5,962 nucleotides of DNA, taken from contig JAGCCY010000136.1 in NCBI GenBank assembly GCA_017651385.1, positions 1 through 5,962 of the forward strand. The letters are read 5' to 3'. Below are positions 1 through 5,962 of this stretch, in pieces (position 1 is the stretch's first letter; every line of letters starts with the position of its first letter). The position numbers and the translations under genes are program-made. The notes beneath the pieces were generated by a model. That model was not told where the DNA came from, made no database searches, and was given only the letters and a program-made list of their open reading frames with translations. Source of the DNA: Lachnospiraceae bacterium. GTDB taxonomy: Bacteria > Bacillota > Clostridia > Lachnospirales > Lachnospiraceae.

Positions 1-1441
1 CATCGGAACACTGGCTGATTACAATGAGAGTGAGTTCTTCCAGTGTCTTGAGGAGAAGACAAATATTCACATTGAGTTCATAGTACCCGCTTCGGGTGAA
101 GAGAGTCAGTCCTTCAACAATCTGTTCATTTCAGGTGAACTGCCCGACATCATGTATACTCAGCCCGCGTACCATAATTATCGCGATGGTATGGATGCAG
201 CGATCGATGACGGTTACATCATGGACCTTCATGAGCACCTTGACTGGGCTCCCAACTACGTAAGCTGGCTTAACAGTATTCCCACAGCTAAGCAGGACGT
301 ATTTACCGACTCCGGTAAGATGTACGGTTTCTGGAGCTTCTGGGACAACATGGAAGGCGGTTACGCAGATCAGGGTCTTTCGATCCGTAAAGACTTCCTT
401 GATAAAGTCGGGATGGATGTTCCCACAACATATGACGAATGGGAAACGGTTCTTACGGCATTTAAGGAACAGCTCGGAATCGAAGCTCCTTTCTATACCT
501 CGAAATACGGTATCGACCACGGCGAATTTATGGCAGGCTTCGGCATTGCTCCCCGTTTCTATCAGGTAGACGGAAAAGTTAAATTCGGACCTATGGAAGA
601 TGCATACAAAGATTACCTTACCCTCCTTCATGACTGGTATAACAAGGGGCTTCTCGATCCCGATTTTGCAACAAGAAAGTCAACCGGTGTGGCTGCCGAT
701 AACGATATGATGCTCAACGACAAGGTTGGTTCCCTTATTGACTGGGGTACCCGTATGACAGACGCTTACATCTCAAGAGGAGCTACAAACCCTGAGTTCT
801 GGACAGTAGCGGCACCTCAGCCCAAGTTGAGCGCAGACGCTCCCGATCCCGCTTGGAGAGAAGTTGACAACAACTACCGTGATATCCAGGCAGTATGCCT
901 TATGGTAAATGCCAACAGCGAGCACCTTGAAGCAGCAACACGCTGGGTAGACAGCTTCTACGCACAGGATGTTTATCTTAACGCCAACTACGGTATTGAC
1001 AGCGAAGAAGGAACAGTATGGTATAAGGCAGACGACGGACACCGTATCGGTAACTATGATTTCCGTTACTCCAATCCCGACGGCCTTGATTCCGCTACTG
1101 TAGCAGCCAAGTACTGGGCAAAGAACCCTCCTATCCACTGCGAAGCGGCTCAGATCGAGCAGATGCCTCCGGAAAGAGCAGCATCTTACGCGGTATGGTC
1201 CAAGTACGCTCCCACAAATTATATTCCCGTAACGGTTACAATGACGTCTGACGAGAATGCCGAATACACGCAGTATTTTACCGATATCGATGCGTACATT
1301 CAGGAGAACGAAGTCAAGTTCATAAACGGCGAAAGATCTCTTGATGAATATGATGATTACAGGGCTACACTCAAAGATATGGGTATCGATAAATGTATTG
1401 ATATCCGTCAGGCAAGTCTTGATCGTTATAACAGCAGATAA
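1..1441 (+). CDS. Extracellular solute-binding protein of a carbohydrate ABC importer (LplA/YtcQ-like lipoprotein), 5'-truncated
   Basis: The frame is open from base 2 to the TAA at 1439-1441, giving 479 visible residues. The ATG at 152 is internal: the frame upstream of it already reads as typical binding-protein sequence (LADYNES, then EEKTNIHIEF), followed by the conserved SGELPDI block at visible residues 44-50. The real start, signal peptide and lipobox cysteine therefore lie before the window; family members are usually about 500-560 residues, so perhaps 50-80 are missing. Visible residues 126-147 (LSIRKDFLDKVGMDVPTTYDEW) match the hinge-region style of family 1 binding proteins (COG1653), and the acidic, aromatic-rich C-terminal part is typical of the LplA/YtcQ branch. 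Role: captures a sugar or oligosaccharide outside the membrane and delivers it to the two permeases encoded next. Phe, Asn and Tyr codons end mostly in C, unlike in the first permease, which suggests high expression. Substrate cannot be read from sequence; the enzymes downstream suggest a beta-glucoside. Confidence 0.93.
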   Translation, partial: IGTLADYNESEFFQCLEEKTNIHIEFIVPASGEESQSFNNLFISGELPDIMYTQPAYHNYRDGMDAAIDDGYIMDLHEHLDWAPNYVSWLNSIPTAKQDVFTDSGKMYGFWSFWDNMEGGYADQGLSIRKDFLDKVGMDVPTTYDEWETVLTAFKEQLGIEAPFYTSKYGIDHGEFMAGFGIAPRFYQVDGKVKFGPMEDAYKDYLTLLHDWYNKGLLDPDFATRKSTGVAADNDMMLNDKVGSLIDWGTRMTDAYISRGATNPEFWTVAAPQPKLSADAPDPAWREVDNNYRDIQAVCLMVNANSEHLEAATRWVDSFYAQDVYLNANYGIDSEEGTVWYKADDGHRIGNYDFRYSNPDGLDSATVAAKYWAKNPPIHCEAAQIEQMPPERAASYAVWSKYAPTNYIPVTVTMTSDENAEYTQYFTDIDAYIQENEVKFINGERSLDEYDDYRATLKDMGIDKCIDIRQASLDRYNSR

Positions 1442-1456
1442 TCCGGATACGGATTA
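1439..1456 (+). repeat. Perfect 7-bp inverted repeat spanning the stop codon of the binding-protein gene
   Basis: TAATCCG (1439-1445), loop GATA (1446-1449), CGGATTA (1450-1456). The first arm contains the TAA stop. G1437 and C1458 can add a pair beyond one A/C mismatch. No T-run follows directly, so on its own this is not a terminator. It may act as a 3' stabiliser of the binding-protein message together with the next hairpin. The pairing is seen; the function is inferred. Confidence 0.5.
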
Positions 1457-1468
1457 CCGCTTATTGGT

Positions 1469-1508
1469 GGAGAAAGCGGGAAGCAATTTCTGCTTTCTCC
1501 ATTTTATT
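1469..1508 (+). terminator. Hairpin plus T-rich tail between the binding-protein and permease genes (attenuator or processing site)
   Basis: GGAGAAAGC (1469-1477) pairs perfectly with GCTTTCTCC (1492-1500) around a 14-nt loop, and is followed by ATTTTATT (1501-1508). The T-run is interrupted and the loop is long, so it is probably a leaky terminator or an mRNA 3'-end stabiliser, not a full stop. A smaller alternative hairpin, AAGCA (1481-1485) with TGCTT (1491-1495), uses part of the same right arm. The position after the binding protein and before the permeases fits the common need for many more binding proteins than membrane complexes; the REP elements between malE and malF of E. coli are a known parallel. 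The permeases have no evident promoter of their own in this gap, so read-through is expected. Confidence 0.6.
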
Positions 1509-1526
1509 GACATCCACCATGACATG

Positions 1527-1534
1527 AAAGGTGA
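1527..1534 (+). promoter_or_regulatory. Shine-Dalgarno site that decides the start of the first permease
   Basis: AAAGGTGA lies 5 nt before the ATG at 1540. A longer reading would begin at GTG 1531, but that GTG is part of this SD sequence and has no SD of its own, so 1540 is preferred. CACC at 1516-1519 could pair with the GGTG of this site (1530-1533). Confidence 0.7.
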
Positions 1535-1539
1535 AAACT

Positions 1540-2484
1540 ATGAGTTCGTTTAGTACAGCAAAACCTTTGAAAAAGAAGTTTACAGAGCGGCTTAAAAAGG
1601 ATTTTAAAAACCATTGGCAGATGTATCTGCTTGCTTTGCCGGTGATCGCATATTTCTTTATCTTCAATTATGCGCCTATGTTCGGCATAGTAATGGCATT
1701 TGAAAAATTTCAGATAAAAAAGGGTATTTTCGGAAGCAGGTTCGTAGGATTTGAAAATTTCCACCGGTTCTTTATTTCTCCGTTTTTCTGGAGACTGTTA
1801 AGGAACACGCTTTTGATAAGCATATACGGACTTCTGTTTTCTTTCCCTTTGCCGATCATTTTTGCGCTGTGCTTAAATGAGGTCAGAAACAGAAAGTTCA
1901 AAAAAGTGGTCCAGACGGTTTCTTATCTGCCTTATTTCATTTCAGTGGTGGTCGTTGTGTCCATTCTGTTTGATTTCGGTAAGGCAAACGGTCTGATCAC
2001 CAACATTGCCACATTCTTCGGATGGGACGGAGGTGCGGTAATATCCTCGGCCAAATGGTTCCGAACGCTATACATCGGTTCAAACCTCTGGCAACACTTA
2101 GGCTATAACTCTATTATCTTTATTTCCGCCCTGGCGGCAGTCGATCCGACGCTTTATGAAGCGGCGAGGATAGACGGTGCCAACAGGTGGCAGCAGACAC
2201 TGCATGTTACACTCCCGGGTATCGCCTCGACCATCATCGTTCTTTTGATATTAAGGCTTGGGCAGATCATGGGTGTAGGCTATGAGAAGATCATCTTGAT
2301 GTACGGTCCTTCCACATACGAGACTGGTGACGTTATCGCAAGTTACGTGTACAGAACGGGTATCCTGGATGCGGATTACAGTTATTCAACGGCTGTCAAC
2401 CTGTTCAATTCGTTAGTCAACATGGTTGTTCTTTTTACTGCTAATTTCATAAGCCGTAAGGTTAATGAAACAAGTATCTGGTAA
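1540..2484 (+). CDS. Carbohydrate ABC importer permease, LplB/YteP-like
   Basis: 314 residues from ATG 1540. This is a membrane subunit of a CUT1-family ABC importer; it forms half of the translocation channel with the next gene product. A basic, Lys-rich cytoplasmic N-terminus (residues 8-23) precedes about six hydrophobic segments, near residues 29-54, 89-112, 124-145, 180-200, 228-248 and 283-304. The ATPase-coupling EAA loop is intact: EAARIDGANRWQQ starts at residue 207 and runs on to the LPG at 225-227. Length and the start of the first membrane span (MYLLALPVIAYFF) fit the LplB/YteP type. It lies 98 bp after the binding-protein gene, across a hairpin, and 13 bp before the second permease, so the two permeases are surely co-transcribed. 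Transported sugar is unknown; relatives carry varied plant oligosaccharides. Confidence 0.94.
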   Translation: MSSFSTAKPLKKKFTERLKKDFKNHWQMYLLALPVIAYFFIFNYAPMFGIVMAFEKFQIKKGIFGSRFVGFENFHRFFISPFFWRLLRNTLLISIYGLLFSFPLPIIFALCLNEVRNRKFKKVVQTVSYLPYFISVVVVVSILFDFGKANGLITNIATFFGWDGGAVISSAKWFRTLYIGSNLWQHLGYNSIIFISALAAVDPTLYEAARIDGANRWQQTLHVTLPGIASTIIVLLILRLGQIMGVGYEKIILMYGPSTYETGDVIASYVYRTGILDADYSYSTAVNLFNSLVNMVVLFTANFISRKVNETSIW

Positions 2485-2491
2485 GGTGGTG
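2483..2491 (+). promoter_or_regulatory. Shine-Dalgarno site overlapping the stop of the preceding permease
   Basis: AAGGTGGTG shares its first two bases with the TAA at 2482-2484 and lies 6 nt before ATG 2498. A second ATG follows at 2501, so the exact start could be one codon later. This tight arrangement suggests translational coupling, giving equal amounts of the two permeases. Confidence 0.65.
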
Positions 2492-2497
2492 TGAATT

Positions 2498-3382
2498 ATG
2501 ATGAAACGATCTGCAGGTGAAAAAGTATTTGCGGTATTTAATACGATCTTTCTTTTGCTGTTATGCGTTGTTTTCTTTTTACCCGTATGGCATGTTGCCA
2601 TGGGTTCCATAAGCGATCCTCTTAAAGTTGCGGCATCAAGCGGACTGTATCTTAAGCCTTTGGGTAAGCCCACTTTGGGCGGTTACCGCCTGATCATGCA
2701 AAACTCGACCATATTGAGGGCGTACGGCAACACTTTGATCTATGTTGTTTCCTCAACATTGTTCGGACTTGTGCTTACGATACTTGCCGCATACGTTATG
2801 AGCACGAGAGGACTTCTTTTCGGAAAAACATTTGCTTTGTTTGTAGTATTTACAATGATATTTAACGGCGGTCTAGTTCCGACGTTTCTGGTGGTCAACA
2901 AGCTCGGTCTTATCGATACAAGATGGGCTTTGATCATACCGGGTGCGGTGTCGGCTTACAACATAATCATCATGAGGACTTCGTTTTCGGAGATCCCGGG
3001 TGAAATGCTGGATGCTGCCCGGATTGACGGAGCGGACGAATTTAAGATACTTACAAGTATCATACTTCCGGTCAGCAAAGCCATCATCGCTGTTATCGTG
3101 CTTTTCTATGCGGTACAGCATTGGAATGCATGGTTCAATGCGGCCATTTATCTTCAGAAATCAAGAAATCTCTATCCTTTGCAGCTTACATTGCGTGAGA
3201 TAGTGCTTCAGGCAACCGAGAACTCAATTATCGCCGATGCCGACGGTCAGGATGTCATGATCTTCAGACCGCTCATCAAGTATGCGACGATCATGATCTC
3301 GATCATCCCGATGATGATCGTTTACCCGTTTGTCCAGAAGTACTTCGTAACAGGCGTAATGATAGGTTCGGTAAAGGGTTAA
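2498..3382 (+). CDS. Carbohydrate ABC importer permease, LplC/YtcP-like (MalG type)
   Basis: 294 residues; the second channel subunit, partner of the preceding permease. Hydrophobic segments lie near residues 9-31, 76-100, 109-130, 142-160, 191-212 and 262-282. The EAA-type loop is DAARIDGADEF from residue 172, with Asp in place of the first Glu, and leads to LP at 190-191. The C-terminus, KYFVTGVMIGSVKG, is characteristic of the YtcP/LplC branch (COG0395). The gap to the preceding gene is only 13 bp and contains the SD. A 26-bp gap with a strong SD (TAGGAGA, 3397-3403) leads to the GH1 gene, so transport and hydrolysis genes form one transcription unit. No ATPase gene follows. Confidence 0.94.
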   Translation: MMKRSAGEKVFAVFNTIFLLLLCVVFFLPVWHVAMGSISDPLKVAASSGLYLKPLGKPTLGGYRLIMQNSTILRAYGNTLIYVVSSTLFGLVLTILAAYVMSTRGLLFGKTFALFVVFTMIFNGGLVPTFLVVNKLGLIDTRWALIIPGAVSAYNIIIMRTSFSEIPGEMLDAARIDGADEFKILTSIILPVSKAIIAVIVLFYAVQHWNAWFNAAIYLQKSRNLYPLQLTLREIVLQATENSIIADADGQDVMIFRPLIKYATIMISIIPMMIVYPFVQKYFVTGVMIGSVKG

Positions 3383-3408
3383 CAATACAGGACCGATAGG
3401 AGAAAAAT

Positions 3409-4830
3409 ATGGAATACAGATCATTAAAATCATTCCCGGAGGGCTTTCTCTGGGGTGCAAGTTCATCGGCATATCAGTGTGAGGGTGCATGGGATGAAGA
3501 CGGGAAAATGCCTTCGGTGCAGGATTGCACGCCTATAGTGCCCGGGACAAGCGACTGGAAAGTTACTTCGGATCATTATCATCGTTTCAGGGAAGATATC
3601 GCTTTAATGGCTGAAATGGGATTTAAGGAGTTTCGTTTTTCGATCGCATGGACCCGTATCATCCCCGACGGAGACGGTGAGATCAATCAAAAGGGTGTTA
3701 AGCACTATCATGAAGTCATCGACGAGTGCTTAAAGTACAACATTGAGCCGGTGATCACGCTCTATCACTTCGATCTTCCTCAGGCGCTCGAAGAAAAGTA
3801 CGGCGGCTGGGCAAGCAGACAGTGTATCGAGGATTTTGTAAGATATTGCGAAGTATGCTTTAAGGAATACGGAAGCAAGGTAAAATACTTCCTTACCATC
3901 AATGAACAGAACATGATGACCATGTATAACATGGGAAATTTTAAAACGGACAAAGAACGCTTCCGGGCCAACCATCACATGATTGTTGCCATGGCAAAAG
4001 CAACCGTACGCTGCCATGAACTTTGTAAAGCATGGATAGCTCCGGCACCGAATATTTCCTGCGTATATCCCGCTTCGAGCGCACCTTTGGACAACCTTGC
4101 GGCAGCCGATTACGATCAGTTCAGGAACAGACTTTATGTAGATACCATCGTGTTCGGAGAATATCCCGAAGCACTTTCGGAGTACTTTAGGCAGCGGGGC
4201 TGCATGCCCGAGATCACTTCCGAGGATCTGGCGGTCATGAAAGCGGCTCATCCCGATTTTATCGCATTTAACTACTACGGAGCCGCTACGGTTAAGTTTG
4301 TGTCGCTTGAAGAAGGGGAAAAGGCCAAAGAAGCCGGCAGAAAAGAAGGCGCCGGAAAAGAAGAGTTCATGATCGGTATGCAGACAGAACCCGGCATGGC
4401 AGTGAGCGTAAGCAATCCTCTTCAGGATATGACGTCATACAATATGGCTATCGATCCCGTGGGCCTTCGACTGACTCTCCGTCAACTTTGGGAAAGATAC
4501 AGACTTCCTTTGCTCATCACAGAGAACGGCTGCGTTGTTACGGACGAACTTACCGCCGACGGCAAAGTACATGACGATTATCGTATAGATTATTTAAGAA
4601 AGCACATAATCGCATGTAAGGAAGCCATAACCGACGGCGTAAGACTTATGGGATATTCGCCCTGGTCGGCGTTCGATCTTGTTTCGACTCATCAGGGTAT
4701 TACAAAGAGATACGGTTTTATCTATGTCAACAGAGATGAATTTGATCTTAAGGACCTTGCAAGGATAAAGAAGGATTCATTCTACTGGTACAAAAAATGT
4801 ATTGAAAGCAATGGGGAAGATCTTGAGTAA
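3409..4830 (+). CDS. GH1 family beta-glucosidase or 6-phospho-beta-glucosidase-like enzyme
   Basis: 473 residues, a normal full GH1 length; ATG 3409 has AGGAG six bases upstream. A retaining (beta/alpha)8-barrel hydrolase with no signal peptide, hence cytoplasmic. The N-terminal signature FPEGFLWGASSSAYQCEGAW is at 9-28 (Q23 is the glycone-binding Gln). The acid/base is E166 in TINEQN and the nucleophile E372 in ITENG; H120 lies in YHFDLP, the conserved Tyr in NYYG (288-291), and W419 in the PWS segment. Several features point to the 6-phospho-beta-glucosidase branch: NE followed by a non-Pro residue and N, the NP-x(n)-IDPxGLR block (336-353), the FDLVS segment with S426, K433 and Y435, and the SNGEDL tail. 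However, the operon carries an ABC importer, not a PTS. Odd points: NEQ in place of NEP, HF in place of HW, and a Lys/Glu-rich stretch at 300-319. GH1 membership is certain; phosphate dependence is open. Confidence 0.93.
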   Translation: MEYRSLKSFPEGFLWGASSSAYQCEGAWDEDGKMPSVQDCTPIVPGTSDWKVTSDHYHRFREDIALMAEMGFKEFRFSIAWTRIIPDGDGEINQKGVKHYHEVIDECLKYNIEPVITLYHFDLPQALEEKYGGWASRQCIEDFVRYCEVCFKEYGSKVKYFLTINEQNMMTMYNMGNFKTDKERFRANHHMIVAMAKATVRCHELCKAWIAPAPNISCVYPASSAPLDNLAAADYDQFRNRLYVDTIVFGEYPEALSEYFRQRGCMPEITSEDLAVMKAAHPDFIAFNYYGAATVKFVSLEEGEKAKEAGRKEGAGKEEFMIGMQTEPGMAVSVSNPLQDMTSYNMAIDPVGLRLTLRQLWERYRLPLLITENGCVVTDELTADGKVHDDYRIDYLRKHIIACKEAITDGVRLMGYSPWSAFDLVSTHQGITKRYGFIYVNRDEFDLKDLARIKKDSFYWYKKCIESNGEDLE

Positions 4831-4847
4831 AAAATCTCAAATTTTAT
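4823..4847 (+). terminator. Weak hairpin at the end of the GH1 gene with a T-rich tail
   Basis: TTGAG (4823-4827) pairs with CTCAA (4836-4840) across an 8-nt loop containing the TAA stop, followed by ATTTTATT (4840-4847). Five AT-rich pairs make a poor terminator. It could slightly attenuate transcription into the GH3 gene or may be chance. The same ATTTTATT string follows the hairpin at 1469-1500. Confidence 0.2.
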
Positions 4848-4866
4848 TACTTTAGAGGAGAGAAAA

Positions 4867-5962
4867 ATGAAAAAATGGGCTAGACTTCTCTATCAGCCTG
4901 CGCTTCCGCTCTATGTCGGAAATAGGGTCACCTCAAGTCCGGAGCATATTGATATATCGAAAAAGGCGGCTGTAGAGGGAATGGTTCTTTTAAAGAATGA
5001 AGGATCTTTGCTTCCGCTTGATGCAAAAAAACCTCTCGTTCTTTTGGGCAAGGCTTCGGTTGAATACGTAAAAGGGGGTGGAGGCTCGGGAGACGTTTCC
5101 TGTGCTTATGTCCGCTCCTTATACGACGGACTTAAATTAAGAGGCGTAGAGATCTACGAACCGTTTATAGACTTCTACAGAAAAGAAACAGAAGAGCAAT
5201 ACAAAAAAGGCTATATACTCGGCATGACAAAAGAACCGTCAGTGCCCGATGATCTTCTTAACGGGGCAGTAAACTTTTCGGATACGGCGGTGGTAGTATT
5301 AAACCGCTACTCGGGCGAAGGATGGGACAGATGCGATATCGAATGTGTCAACGAATTCGATCCGTGGCCGGAAAAGCCGAATCTTTCAAAGCTTACGAAA
5401 GAATTGTTTCAAAAAAGTGATTTCTATCTTTCTTCTGCCGAAAAAGAGATGATAGAAACAGCATTAAAAAACTTTAAAAATACGGTGATCGTGTTAAATA
5501 CGTGCGGCGTGACCGATTGCAGGCTGATACGTGACGATGCAAGGATCGGTGCCGCGCTTTATATGGGGCACGCGGGCATGGAAGGCGGACTTGCCGCGGC
5601 GGATATACTTTTGGGCAACGAAACCCCGTCGGGAAGACTTTCCGACACGTTCGCGGGTGAACTGTCCGACTATCCGTCTACGGAAGGGTTCCACGAATCT
5701 TTCGACTACGTTGATTATACCGATGATATTTACGTGGGTTACAGGTATTTCGAGACCATACCCGGGGCAAAAGAAAAAGTCGTTTACCCCTTCGGATACG
5801 GCCTTTCGTATACATCGTTCGAAAGTAAAGTATTAAAAGTAAATGAAAACGAAGACGGCTTTGAAATTACCGTCCGGGTCACAAACACGGGAAATTATAA
5901 AGGGAAAGAAACCGTAGCGGTCTACGTGTCGGCGCCCAAAGGGAAACTCGGAAAAGCCGACA
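4867..5962 (+). CDS. GH3 family beta-glucosidase with permuted domain order, 3'-truncated
   Basis: The frame is open from ATG 4867 to the window end (365 residues, no stop). The SD is AGAGGAGAG (4854-4862), 36 bp after the GH1 stop. No signal peptide, so probably cytoplasmic. The protein starts almost directly with the GH3 C-terminal domain: SKKAAVEGMVLLKNEGSLLP (31-50), KGGGGSGD (69-76), SGEGWDR (149-155), the stretch from AAADILLG to PSGRLSDTF (243-262), and YVGYRYFE (289-296). The linker YPFGYGLSYTSFE (307-319) and the start of an Fn3-like domain (VTNTGNYKGKETVAVYVSAP, 338-357) follow. In ordinary GH3 enzymes the catalytic barrel precedes these; here it must follow, off the window, as in Butyrivibrio fibrisolvens and Ruminococcus albus beta-glucosidases. 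E151 is the likely acid/base; the Asp nucleophile (SDW motif) is not visible. Expected role: removal of terminal beta-glucose from imported oligosaccharides. Full length would be about 750-850 residues. Confidence 0.9.
   Translation, partial: MKKWARLLYQPALPLYVGNRVTSSPEHIDISKKAAVEGMVLLKNEGSLLPLDAKKPLVLLGKASVEYVKGGGGSGDVSCAYVRSLYDGLKLRGVEIYEPFIDFYRKETEEQYKKGYILGMTKEPSVPDDLLNGAVNFSDTAVVVLNRYSGEGWDRCDIECVNEFDPWPEKPNLSKLTKELFQKSDFYLSSAEKEMIETALKNFKNTVIVLNTCGVTDCRLIRDDARIGAALYMGHAGMEGGLAAADILLGNETPSGRLSDTFAGELSDYPSTEGFHESFDYVDYTDDIYVGYRYFETIPGAKEKVVYPFGYGLSYTSFESKVLKVNENEDGFEITVRVTNTGNYKGKETVAVYVSAPKGKLGKAD

Noticed and set aside
1470..1484. Catabolite-response (cre)-like core GAAAGCG
   Set aside because: The right half does not match the consensus (no WWCA), and the bases are explained by the hairpin arm.
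1524..1553. Nine-codon reading frame (ATG 1524 to TAG 1551) overlapping the permease start out of frame
   Set aside because: It has no SD sequence of its own, and its codons coincide with the permease SD and start; probably chance.
3286..3320. Cluster of GATC sites and near-palindromic GATCATC/GATGATC
   Set aside because: It encodes a run of Ile, Met, Ser and Pro in a membrane span of the second permease; ATC and ATG codon use explains it.
3730..4251. Long reverse-strand reading frame of 173 codons opposite the GH1 gene
   Set aside because: It lies fully opposite conserved GH1 catalytic-domain sequence, is Cys- and His-rich like an antisense shadow, and resembles no family known to me.
5074..5090. 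G-rich run resembling a two-tier G-quadruplex
   Set aside because: It encodes the conserved Gly-rich GGGGSG loop of the GH3 C-terminal domain.
5531..5836. Forward reading frame of 101 codons inside the GH3 gene
   Set aside because: It is an out-of-frame shadow of the GH3 coding sequence, with no SD and no recognisable protein character.

Overview
The window is one strand-consistent (+) carbohydrate-uptake and hydrolysis operon, cut at both ends. Codon use, short gaps, strong Shine-Dalgarno (SD) sites and protein style all suggest a Gram-positive anaerobe of the Bacillota. A gut or rumen Lachnospiraceae such as Butyrivibrio or Pseudobutyrivibrio is the best guess, inferred from protein style only.

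Layout: (1) positions 1-1441 hold the 3' part of an extracellular solute-binding lipoprotein gene, whose start, signal peptide and promoter lie upstream of the window. (2) A 98-bp gap contains two adjacent inverted repeats, the second followed by a T-rich run. (3) 1540-2484 and 2498-3382 encode the two membrane subunits of a CUT1-type ABC importer (LplB/YteP-like and LplC/YtcP-like). (4) 3409-4830 encodes a complete GH1 beta-glycosidase with both catalytic glutamates. (5) 4867 to the end encodes the first 365 residues of a GH3 beta-glucosidase. This last frame has no stop codon in the window. Its domain order is permuted: the GH3 C-terminal domain and the fibronectin-III-like domain come first, so the catalytic barrel must lie beyond the window.

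How the genes work together (inference): the lipoprotein captures a beta-linked glucoside or oligosaccharide outside the cell and the permease pair imports it. The two hydrolases, neither with a signal peptide, release glucose in the cytoplasm. No ATPase gene is present, so a shared MsmK/UgpC-type ATPase encoded elsewhere is probably used. The hairpins after the binding-protein gene would let that gene be expressed above the permeases.

The most noteworthy points are a GH1 enzyme with features of the 6-phospho-beta-glucosidase branch sitting in an ABC (non-phosphorylating) operon, the permuted GH3, and a structured permease leader with mutually exclusive pairings. I see no wholly new system, and no RNA gene, mobile element, CRISPR array or origin.
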